Of a stretch of DNA of 64,000 nucleotides, positions 57,458-64,000 are shown in pieces. Source of the DNA: Mesorhizobium sp. BR1-1-16 (GTDB taxonomy: Bacteria; Pseudomonadota; Alphaproteobacteria; Rhizobiales; Kaistiaceae). The notes under the pieces are model-generated. The model had not been told where the DNA came from. It made no database searches and saw only the letters and a list, made by a program, of their open reading frames with translations. The position numbers and the translations under genes are program-made. The stretch lies in NCBI RefSeq assembly GCF_020165495.1, contig NZ_JAIUIE010000008.1, forward strand, positions 123,770 through 187,769. The letters are read 5' to 3'. Position 1 is the first letter of the stretch. Every line of letters starts with the position of its first letter.

Positions 57458-58861
57458 TCAGTAGCGGTAATGATCCGGCTTGAACGGGCCGCTTTCGGCG
57501 ACGCCGATATAGGCCTGCTGTTTTTCGTTGAGCTTGGAGAGCTTCACGCCGATCTTGGCGAGATGCAGCGCCGCGACCTTTTCGTCGAGATATTTCGGCA
57601 GCGTGTAGACCTTGTTCTCATACTGGCCGGGCTTGGTCCACAGTTCGATCTGGGCCAGCGTCTGGTTCGTGAACGAGGCCGACATCACGAAGCTCGGATG
57701 GCCCATGGCGTTGCCGAGATTAACGAGGCGCCCCTCGGACAGGAGGATGACGCGCTTGCCGTCCGGCAGCTCGATCTCATCGACCTGCGGCTTGATGCTG
57801 TGCCACTTGTAGTTGCGCAGGGCCGCAACCTGGATCTCGCTGTCGAAGTGACCGATATTGCAGACGATCGCCCGGTCCTTCATCGCGCGAACATGCTCGA
57901 TGGTGATGACGTCGACATTGCCGGTCGCCGTGACGAAGATGTCGGCCTTCGGCGCGGCCTCTTCCATCGTGACGACTTCATAGCCTTCCATCGCGGCCTG
58001 CAGGGCGCAGATCGGATCGACTTCGGAGACCATGACGCGGCAGCCGGCCTGGCGCAGCGAAGCCGCCGAGCCCTTGCCGACATCGCCGAAGCCGGCAACC
58101 ATCGCGACCTTGCCCGACATCATGACGTCGGTGCCGCGGCGGATACCGTCGACCAGCGACTCGCGGCAGCCGTAGAGATTGTCGAATTTCGACTTGGTGA
58201 CCGAGTCGTTCACATTGATCGCCGGGAAGAGCAGCGTGCCCTTCTTCTGCATCTCATAGAGACGATGCACGCCGGTGGTGGTCTCTTCGGTGACACCGCG
58301 GATCGCTGCGGCGACGGCCGTATACCAGCCGGGCTTGTGCTTCAGCCGGCGCTTGATCGCGGCGAAGAAGACTTCCTCTTCCTCGTTGCCGGGCGTCTCG
58401 AGGAAGGCGGTGTCGCCCTTCTCGGCGCGCAGACCAAGATGCACCAGCGCGGTCGCATCGCCACCATCGTCGAGGATCATGTTGGGCAGGCCGCCATCGG
58501 CCCATTCAAAGATCCGGTGCGTGTAGTCCCAGTAATCCTCGAGGCTCTCGCCCTTGATGGCGAAGACCGGCGTGCCGCCATCGGCGATGGCAGCCGCAGC
58601 ATGGTCCTGCGTCGAATAGATGTTGCACGACGCCCAGCGCACATCGGCGCCGAGCGCTTTCAGCGTCTCGATCAGCACGCCGGTCTGGATCGTCATATGC
58701 AGCGAGCCGGCGATGCGGGCGCCCTTCAGCGGCTGCGAAGGACCAAATTCCGCGCGGACGCTCATGAGGCCGGGCATCTCGACCTCGGCGATGTCGAGTT
58801 CCTTGCGACCCCAGTCGGCAAGGCCGATATCCTTGATCGCGTAATCGTGCTGTCCGGACAT
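57458..58861 (-). CDS. ahcY: Adenosylhomocysteinase
   Basis: Hydrolyses S-adenosylhomocysteine to adenosine and homocysteine, closing the methyl cycle. 467 aa. NAD-binding site [17 protein letters not shown]; substrate-side motifs [14 protein letters not shown] and [24 protein letters not shown] region are present ([15 protein letters not shown]); C-terminal KPDHYRY is the NAD-binding tail. A perfect AT-rich palindrome 71 bases upstream of the start is a likely SahR operator. It has its own terminator. Confidence 0.97.
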   Translation of the reverse strand: MSGQHDYAIKDIGLADWGRKELDIAEVEMPGLMSVRAEFGPSQPLKGARIAGSLHMTIQTGVLIETLKALGADVRWASCNIYSTQDHAAAAIADGGTPVFAIKGESLEDYWDYTHRIFEWADGGLPNMILDDGGDATALVHLGLRAEKGDTAFLETPGNEEEEVFFAAIKRRLKHKPGWYTAVAAAIRGVTEETTTGVHRLYEMQKKGTLLFPAINVNDSVTKSKFDNLYGCRESLVDGIRRGTDVMMSGKVAMVAGFGDVGKGSAASLRQAGCRVMVSEVDPICALQAAMEGYEVVTMEEAAPKADIFVTATGNVDVITIEHVRAMKDRAIVCNIGHFDSEIQVAALRNYKWHSIKPQVDEIELPDGKRVILLSEGRLVNLGNAMGHPSFVMSASFTNQTLAQIELWTKPGQYENKVYTLPKYLDEKVAALHLAKIGVKLSKLNEKQQAYIGVAESGPFKPDHYRY

Positions 58862-58932
58862 GCGGGATGATCTCCGTGAAAATGGCTGTGCCCGCGCTTA
58901 TAGCGGAGACAGCATCTCGCGGCAATCAGGAT

Positions 58933-58948
58933 ATAAAGATATCTTTAT
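58933..58948. promoter_or_regulatory. 16-bp perfect palindrome upstream of ahcY, probable SahR operator
   Basis: ATAAAGATATCTTTAT lies between the HPr stop and the ahcY start. From memory, the ArsR-family regulator SahR, which senses S-adenosylhomocysteine, binds a very similar AT-rich palindrome before methionine-cycle genes in alphaproteobacteria. The match and the target gene agree. Confidence 0.75.
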
Positions 58949-58966
58949 GTGACGGCGAAGATGCTG

Positions 58967-59257
58967 TCACTCTTCCTCGCCGAAGCGGTCGGCGACGAGG
59001 TGGGCGATGGCTTCGAGAGCGGCTGCGGCCTCTGGTCCGTCGGCCGTGACATGGATCGACGAACCGATGCCGGCGGCTAGCATCATCAGCCCCATGATCG
59101 AGGTGCCGCCGACGGTGTTCTGGTCCTTCGAAACCGTGATCGTGGCATTGAAGCTGTCGGCAAGCTGCACGAACTTCGCCGAAGCACGGGCATGCAGACC
59201 GCGACGGTTCACAATCGCCAGATCGCGGCAATATTCGGCCTTCGTGTCGCTCGACAT
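58967..59257 (-). CDS. ptsH: HPr family phosphocarrier protein
   Basis: 96 aa from the ATG at 59257. The phosphorylated His is H22 in NRRGLHARASAKF; the Ser used by HPr kinase is S53 in GGTSIMGLMML. The upstream open frame from 59341 overlaps the EIIA gene and is not used. It is the last gene of the chvI-chvG-hprK-EIIA-HPr set. With no sugar permease nearby, it belongs to a regulatory PTS. Confidence 0.94.
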   Translation of the reverse strand: MSSDTKAEYCRDLAIVNRRGLHARASAKFVQLADSFNATITVSKDQNTVGGTSIMGLMMLAAGIGSSIHVTADGPEAAAALEAIAHLVADRFGEEE

Positions 59258-59267
59258 GCTCGACGTC

Positions 59268-59669
59268 TCACTGCCCCGCCAGAACCTGGCTCGCGACATT
59301 GATATATTTGCGGCCGGCTTCCTGCGCACCCTGGATCGCAAGGGCGAGCGGCTTCTCGACGCGGACGCTGGCGAGCTTCACCAGCATCGGCAGGTTGACG
59401 CCGGCGATGACCTCGATCCGCCCCGCTTCCATCACGGAAATGGCGAGGTTCGATGGCGTGCCGCCAAACATGTCCGTCAGCAGGATAACGCCGCTGCCGT
59501 CGTCGACGCTCTGCACGGCATCGACGATGTCCTGGCGTCGACGCTCCATATCGTCTTCCGGGCCGATCGCGATCGTCTCGATCTGGCTCTGGCGTCCGAC
59601 GACATGTTCGAGAGCGGCGCGGAACTCTATGGCGAGTTGGCCGTGGGTGACGAGGACGAGCCCGATCAT
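59268..59669 (-). CDS. PTS EIIA component, mannose/fructose (ManX-like) type, regulatory
   Basis: 133 aa from the ATG at 59669. MIGLVLVTHGQLA places the phospho-acceptor His at residue 9, and LLTDMFGGTPSNLA is the second conserved motif of the mannose-family EIIA fold. No EIIB, EIIC or EIID genes are adjacent, so it is a free-standing EIIA that probably signals carbon status together with HPr. It lies 10 bases upstream of ptsH. Confidence 0.93.
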   Translation of the reverse strand: MIGLVLVTHGQLAIEFRAALEHVVGRQSQIETIAIGPEDDMERRRQDIVDAVQSVDDGSGVILLTDMFGGTPSNLAISVMEAGRIEVIAGVNLPMLVKLASVRVEKPLALAIQGAQEAGRKYINVASQVLAGQ

Positions 59670-59830
59670 GCCCTTGGTTACCTGTTGTTCTTGTTGCCGG
59701 CCCGCGCGGCCGCTCATTCTATGCCGGACGAGAAAGTCTGCCCCGGCCAGGGGCCCCGTCCCGGCGGCTCCGCATCTTGACCGAACGATTCCGCAACGCA
59801 AGAAAAAAGCTCACGCCTCATTGCCCGCCT

Positions 59831-60292
59831 TCACGTTTCGTTGACCATGGTGAACCCGGCCATAAGCGCCGCCCGCACGCGGATCCAGCCATCACCCTGG
59901 CCGATCGGCAGGGCAAGCCGCGGCAACGCCACGTCGCCGAACCGGGCCGTTCTCTCGCTCTCAGCGGGCATTCGCGCGATCTCGTCGCCCGGCCGCAGAT
60001 CGACCACAAACCCGATCTTTTGCGGTGCAACATAGGGTAACCGGACAAGACCATATCCCCGCATCTCGATCAGCCCGGCCAGCTGTTCCGGCGGCGCCGC
60101 CTCGATCTCTCCGCCGATGCCGGTCAGGATGACGCGGTCGTCGGCAATGAGCCGGTTGCGGGCAGGATCGGCCATGATGAGCGCGAGCACGAGCGACGAC
60201 TTGCCGCTGCCTGAAGCGCCGCGCACGAGGACGCCGATGCCGTCGACCAGCGCCGCGCTGGCGTGGATGGTCGGTGGTGAAGCAGCGGTCAT
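59831..60292 (-). CDS. hprK: HPr kinase, short alphaproteobacterial form
   Basis: 153 aa, only the catalytic domain. Walker A is VRGASGSGKSSLV (about 23-35), followed by LIADDRVIL and EMRGYGLVRLPYV with the HprK signature. Gram-positive HprK is about twice as long, with an N-terminal domain absent here, as is usual in this class. The start overlaps the chvG stop (ATGA). It phosphorylates the Ser of HPr, linking the PTS to ChvG/ChvI. Confidence 0.93.
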   Translation of the reverse strand: MTAASPPTIHASAALVDGIGVLVRGASGSGKSSLVLALIMADPARNRLIADDRVILTGIGGEIEAAPPEQLAGLIEMRGYGLVRLPYVAPQKIGFVVDLRPGDEIARMPAESERTARFGDVALPRLALPIGQGDGWIRVRAALMAGFTMVNET

Positions 60293-62076
60293 CCGGGAAT
60301 TCCGGGCAGGCGCACCGTGAACCGCGCGCCGAGCACGACCGGCTCCTCGTCGCGGTTCGCCTTCGACTTCACGCGGTTTTCCGCCCAGATCCGGCCGCGA
60401 TGCGCCTCGACGATCTGCTTCGAGATCGAGAGGCCGAGCCCGGAATTCTGGCCGAAGGCCTCCTGCTCGGGCCGGTCGGTATAGAAACGCTCGAAGATGC
60501 GCTCCACCTGTTCGGCCCGGATTCCCGGTCCATCATCCTCGACGATGACGTCTACGGCGGATCCGTTGCGGCGGACCAGCACATGGACGACGCCGTCCTT
60601 CGGGCTGAAGGAGCGGGCATTCTCGATGAGATTGGTGAAGACCTGGCCGAGGCGGCTGTCATGCCCGATGACGACATAGGCGTCGTCCTGGTCATTCTTC
60701 GCGACGTCGAGCACGATGGACGGCCCGTCGGGAGCGGCAATCTCGCGAGAGATCGACACCACGGCATCGACGATGCGCGCGACATCGATCGGCACGGCGT
60801 CCTGGCGCGCCAGTTCGGCGTCGAGGCGCGAGGCGTCGGAAATGTCGCTGATCAGCCGGTCGAGCCTGCGGACGTCGTGCTGGATGATCTCCGTCAGGCG
60901 GGCCTTCGCCTTCGCTGTCTTGGCGAGCGGCAGCGTCTCGACTGCGCTCCGGAGCGAGGTGAGCGGGTTCTTCAGCTCGTGGCTGACATCGGCGGCGAAG
61001 CTCTCGATCGCCTCTATGCGATTATAGAGCGAGGCCGTCATATCGCGCAGCGCTTGCGAGAGATGGCCGATCTCGTCGCGGCGCGAGGAGAAGTCCGGGA
61101 TCTGGGGCCGCGAGGTAACGCCTCGACGCACGCGATCGGCTGCATCGGCGAGGCGGCGGAGCGGCGCGGCAATCGTGCCCGCAAGAAGGATCGACAGCAC
61201 GACGACGACGGCGGCCGAGACGAGGAACACGCGGACGATCGCCATGCGCTCGGCATGCACGATCTGGTCGATGTCGCCGCCCTGCGTCGAAAGCAGCAGG
61301 ACGCCGAGCACCGAGCGATAGCGCTGGATCGGCACGGCAACCGAGACGATCAGTTCGCCGCGATCCGTGATGCGCACGATCGAGGACGGACTGCCATCGA
61401 GCGCCGTGGCGACCTCGGGATAGCCCTTGCCGTTGAGCCCGCCGAGCTCGTGATAGATCGGCAGATCGTCGCGCTGCAGGTGGATCTTGACCCATTCCCA
61501 GATGCGGTCGAACAGCGCCGGCTCGTCGTCGGCGCCGGGCGGCAGGTCGAGGCGAAGGATTTGGCCACGCGAATAGAGATGGCGCGAATCGAGCACCGGG
61601 ATGCCGTCGCGGTCATAGATGCGCGCCCGCGTCCGCGTCGGCGATATCAGGCGCCGCAGCACGGGCGCGACCCGTTCCGGATTGATCGGGAAATCGAGCC
61701 CCTCGATCGAGTTGAGGCCGGGCGTCAGGCTCTCGCCGGCCTGGAGCTCGAGAAGCTTGTCGGGATCGATGGTGAGATTGTTGGTTTCGACCGTGGCGGA
61801 CGCCGCGATCGCGCCCGCAATGATCTCGCCTTGCGTCAGAAGGCTTTCAAGACGCGCATCGATCAGCCCGGCGCGGAACTGGTTCAGATAGAGGATGCCG
61901 GAGACGAGGACGATCAGCGCCGCGAGATTGAGGATGACGATGCGGCGCGTCAGGCTGGAGAAGGCATGGGGGCCGATCGAGCGCACGAAGCGCGACAGCA
62001 GTCGCCGCCAATGCCGGAGGCGAACCCGGCGCGGCGTGGCGCGCGCCGGCGCCTGCTCCTCGATGATGACGGTCAT
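60289..62076 (-). CDS. chvG: Sensor histidine kinase ChvG (ExoS)
   Basis: 595 aa. Two membrane segments flank a periplasmic sensor: LNLAALIVLVSGILYLNQF and, after about 230 residues, VFLVSAAVVVVLSILLAG. Then come HAMP, a DHp domain with an intact His (DVSHELKNPLTSLRSA) and a HATPase domain (NLIENARSFS, DDGPGIR, GLGLSISKQI). It pairs with ChvI to control envelope, acid-response and host-interaction genes in rhizobia. It is coupled to hprK and lies 33 bases after chvI. Confidence 0.95.
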   Translation of the reverse strand: MTVIIEEQAPARATPRRVRLRHWRRLLSRFVRSIGPHAFSSLTRRIVILNLAALIVLVSGILYLNQFRAGLIDARLESLLTQGEIIAGAIAASATVETNNLTIDPDKLLELQAGESLTPGLNSIEGLDFPINPERVAPVLRRLISPTRTRARIYDRDGIPVLDSRHLYSRGQILRLDLPPGADDEPALFDRIWEWVKIHLQRDDLPIYHELGGLNGKGYPEVATALDGSPSSIVRITDRGELIVSVAVPIQRYRSVLGVLLLSTQGGDIDQIVHAERMAIVRVFLVSAAVVVVLSILLAGTIAAPLRRLADAADRVRRGVTSRPQIPDFSSRRDEIGHLSQALRDMTASLYNRIEAIESFAADVSHELKNPLTSLRSAVETLPLAKTAKAKARLTEIIQHDVRRLDRLISDISDASRLDAELARQDAVPIDVARIVDAVVSISREIAAPDGPSIVLDVAKNDQDDAYVVIGHDSRLGQVFTNLIENARSFSPKDGVVHVLVRRNGSAVDVIVEDDGPGIRAEQVERIFERFYTDRPEQEAFGQNSGLGLSISKQIVEAHRGRIWAENRVKSKANRDEEPVVLGARFTVRLPGIPG

Positions 62077-62109
62077 CTCTCCGTCCGATCCCGCGCGGCA
62101 GCGGCCGCG

Positions 62110-62814
62110 TCAGGCCTCCTTGAAGCGATAGCCGACGCCATACAGCGTCTCGATCATGTCAAAGCTGTCGTCGGCCTGCTTGAACTTCTTGCGCAGCCGC
62201 TTGATGTGGCTGTCGATGGTGCGGTCGTCGACATAGACCTGGTCGTCATAGGCCGCATCCATCAGCGCGTTGCGGCTCTTCACGACGCCGGGCCGCTGCG
62301 CCAGCGCGTAGAGGATGAGGAACTCGGTCACGGTCAGCGTCACCGGCTGGCCGTTCCAGGTGCAGGTATGCCGCTCCTGGTCCATCGACAGGGCGCCGCG
62401 ATCGAGATTGCGCGCCGCATCCGGAACCTTGGCCGTCGCCGAGGCCTCGCGCGGCTGGAAGCGCCGCAGCACCGCCTTGACGCGCTCGACCAGCAGGCGC
62501 TGCGAGAACGGCTTCTTGATGAAATCGTCGGCGCCCATCTTGAGGCCGAAGAGTTCGTCGATCTCGTCATCCTTCGAGGTGAGGAAGATCACCGGCAGAT
62601 CGGTGCGCTGGCGCAGGCGGCGCAGCAACTCCATCCCGTCCATGCGCGGCATCTTGATGTCGAGGATCGCAAGATCAGGCGCCGTCTGCTGAAAACCGTC
62701 CAGCGCCGAAGCACCGTCGGTATAGGTCTGCACACGGTAGCCTTCCGATTCGAGCGCAATCGACACGGAGGCCAGAATGTTGCGATCGTCATCGACGAGA
62801 GCAATCGTCGGCAT
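62110..62814 (-). CDS. chvI: Response regulator ChvI (OmpR/PhoB type)
   Basis: 234 aa. The receiver domain has the acidic pocket ALVDDDRN and phospho-acceptor D52 in [13 protein letters not shown]; the conserved Lys is in [10 protein letters not shown]. The C-terminal winged helix ([34 protein letters not shown]) is OmpR-like. It is the first gene of the chvI-chvG-hprK-EIIA-HPr operon. Confidence 0.95.
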   Translation of the reverse strand: MPTIALVDDDRNILASVSIALESEGYRVQTYTDGASALDGFQQTAPDLAILDIKMPRMDGMELLRRLRQRTDLPVIFLTSKDDEIDELFGLKMGADDFIKKPFSQRLLVERVKAVLRRFQPREASATAKVPDAARNLDRGALSMDQERHTCTWNGQPVTLTVTEFLILYALAQRPGVVKSRNALMDAAYDDQVYVDDRTIDSHIKRLRKKFKQADDSFDMIETLYGVGYRFKEA

Positions 62815-63043
62815 TGAGGGGCATCTCCCAGAGTTTGGCTCTGTTCCGTGGCGCTGGTTGCGCCTCGACGCGCGGTTTCGAAAACCAGCGACATCCGTCT
62901 TAAGGTCGCAGGAATACGCGGAAAATATGGCGCGCAGTGTAGCTGACTTCCAGAGCTGGCGCCATCACCGCGGCAAGGAGACGACAATCAAAGCTGACTG
63001 TGATATTCCGCTTTGCGATCCAACTGCCAAAAGGGAAGCCGTC

Positions 63044-63796
63044 TTGTCCGCTTATTCCACTGCCGAACCGAGCTTTGATCCCGTCGCTGCGGCTCGCGCC
63101 GTGCTGCATGAAGCGCGCGTCGCAAGCCTTGCGACGCTGACCAGCGAGGGGCATCCGTTCGCGAGCCTGGTCACCTTCGCCACGATGCCGGACCTTGCGC
63201 CGGCTCTGTGGCTGTCGGATCTCGCTGTGCACAGCCGCAATCTGGCACAGGACAACAGGGCGTCGCTCCTGGTGGTCGCGCCGGGCGGCGAGGGTGGCGA
63301 TCCGCTGGCTGGGGCGCGCGTCACGCTGACCGGAACGCTCGCTCGCACCGATGATCCAGCCGCGGCTCGTCGCTTCGGTGCGGTGCATGGCAGCGCTGGC
63401 CGGCCCGACTTCGCCGATTTCCACGCCTATCGCATGAATATCGCCTCGGCCCACCTCGTCGCCGGCTTCGGCCGCATCGTGACGCTCTCGGCGGACGATC
63501 TGCGAATTGATCTTGGCGAGGCAGAAGGCCTCATCTCCGGCGAAGCCATGATCGTCGACCATATGAACGAGGATCACGCCGAGGCGATCGCCCTCTACGC
63601 CACCGTGCTGCTCGGGCTGCCGCCGAGCGAATGGCGCCTGTCCGGTTGCGATCCTGATGGGGTCGATCTCGTGGCGCCGGGGTCGAAGGCGCGCCTGCCA
63701 TTCCCAAGCCGCGCCACGACCGTCGCCGAAGCCGGGGGTCATCTGAAGCATTGGGCTAAGCTCGCCCGCGAACGCATGACGGCGACGAAAAACTAG
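63044..63796 (+). CDS. HugZ-like / pyridoxamine 5'-phosphate oxidase-fold protein
   Basis: About 250 aa. An N-terminal split-barrel flavin-binding domain (ARVASLATLTSEGHPFASLV) is followed by the C-terminal DUF2470-type domain (MIVDHMNEDHAEAIALYA), the arrangement of HugZ-like heme-utilisation proteins. The TTG at 63044 has AGGGA seven bases upstream and fits the family length; an ATG at 62927 would add 39 residues that do not look conserved. It is divergent from chvI. Heme or flavin binding is inferred from the family. Confidence 0.85.
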   Translation: MSAYSTAEPSFDPVAAARAVLHEARVASLATLTSEGHPFASLVTFATMPDLAPALWLSDLAVHSRNLAQDNRASLLVVAPGGEGGDPLAGARVTLTGTLARTDDPAAARRFGAVHGSAGRPDFADFHAYRMNIASAHLVAGFGRIVTLSADDLRIDLGEAEGLISGEAMIVDHMNEDHAEAIALYATVLLGLPPSEWRLSGCDPDGVDLVAPGSKARLPFPSRATTVAEAGGHLKHWAKLARERMTATKN

Positions 63797-63911
63797 GCAT
63801 TTGCCCGCGTGGGCGGCTTTTCTTCGGAAGTTTATTTCTTCGGCTGTCTAATTATCTGCAACCTGCACTGAGCGTTACTTGGTCGCATCGATGTAAATCG
63901 ATTAGGTCGAT

Positions 63912-63925
63912 CCAAAGCCCTTTGG
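63912..63925. repeat. Short inverted repeat ccaaag-cc-ctttgg
   Basis: 6-bp perfect arms with a 2-base spacer in the non-coding tail after the HugZ-like gene. It could be an operator for a gene beyond the right edge; nothing more can be said. Confidence 0.3.
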
Positions 63926-63971
63926 GTCCGCAGCTTTTACTTGCCTGCCCGAGTAAAGCCGCCCTAGGGTC

Positions 63972-63997
63972 GGGGGGGGGGGGGGGGGGGGGGGGGG
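63972..63997. repeat. Run of 26 consecutive G at the window end
   Basis: A homopolymer of 26 G followed by cgg at the last base of the window. Nothing similar occurs elsewhere in these 64 kb. Most likely a contig-end sequencing or assembly artefact; a true tract would be highly unstable. Confidence 0.9.
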
Positions 63998-64000
63998 CGG

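Noticed and set aside
58862..58966. SAH or SAM riboswitch upstream of ahcY
   Set aside because: The leader is short and shows only the AT-rich palindrome; I could not find the conserved core or pseudoknot of known SAM/SAH riboswitches.

Overview
The window is about 64 kb of chromosomal DNA with high GC and dense coding. It reads as an alphaproteobacterium of the Hyphomicrobiales (Rhizobiales) type. The evidence is gene content and order: mutS-glnD-murJ-trpS-usp with nfuA nearby, a chvI-chvG-hprK-EIIA-HPr block next to ahcY and a DivL-type kinase, addB-addA with tsaE and murU, a TIGR02300 acidic protein, and aroA-cmk-rpsA...sppA-ihfB...trpF-trpB-trpA-accD-folC. I cannot fix the genus. No IS element, prophage, CRISPR array or rRNA is visible.

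Layout. 1-11 kb: housekeeping (mismatch repair, PII uridylylation, lipid II flippase, Trp-tRNA ligase, stress protein, a PhoX-like secreted phosphatase, NfuA Fe-S carrier). 11-18 kb: an accessory catabolic island with an aldo/keto reductase, adenine deaminase, a GST, a Rieske-only protein, an acylphosphatase-like small protein, a Rieske-oxygenase-like catalytic subunit that lacks the Rieske cluster, RidA and a GntR regulator. 18-27 kb: an SH3-domain membrane protein, a Fe(III)-type ABC importer lacking its ATPase gene, a dimethylglycine-dehydrogenase-like flavoprotein with a choline-kinase-like protein, a glutamine amidotransferase and a TerB protein. 27-32 kb: a cold-shock-like set (DEAD helicase, Csp, long-tailed IF-1), a DMT transporter, small membrane proteins and tRNA-Ala(GGC). 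32-45 kb: aroA-cmk-rpsA, sppA-ihfB-lapA, an ornithine-cyclodeaminase-family gene, trpFBA, accD-folC and an acyltransferase. 45-57 kb, minus strand: divL, a tsaE-amgK fusion, murU, addB, addA and trxA. 57-64 kb: ahcY behind a perfect palindromic operator, the HPr/EIIA/HPr-kinase/ChvG/ChvI regulatory operon, and a HugZ-like protein. The window ends in a run of 26 G.

The most interesting signal is at 13.9-16.5 kb. It is a reciprocal split of a Rieske oxygenase: one protein has the [2Fe-2S] ligands and no mononuclear iron site, and its divergent neighbour has the iron site and no [2Fe-2S] ligands. A GST is translationally coupled to the Rieske protein and an adenine deaminase follows. The parts resemble the NdmC/NdmD/NdmE methylxanthine N7-demethylase complex, but with the Rieske domain as a free-standing polypeptide. 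Other points of interest are an aroA with substitutions in several active-site motifs, a histidine-kinase-like protein whose phospho-acceptor is tyrosine (DivL), the TsaE-AmgK fusion beside MurU, a candidate terminated small RNA or attenuator before terB, and a probable SahR operator upstream of ahcY. All identifications come from reading motifs; no database search was run.
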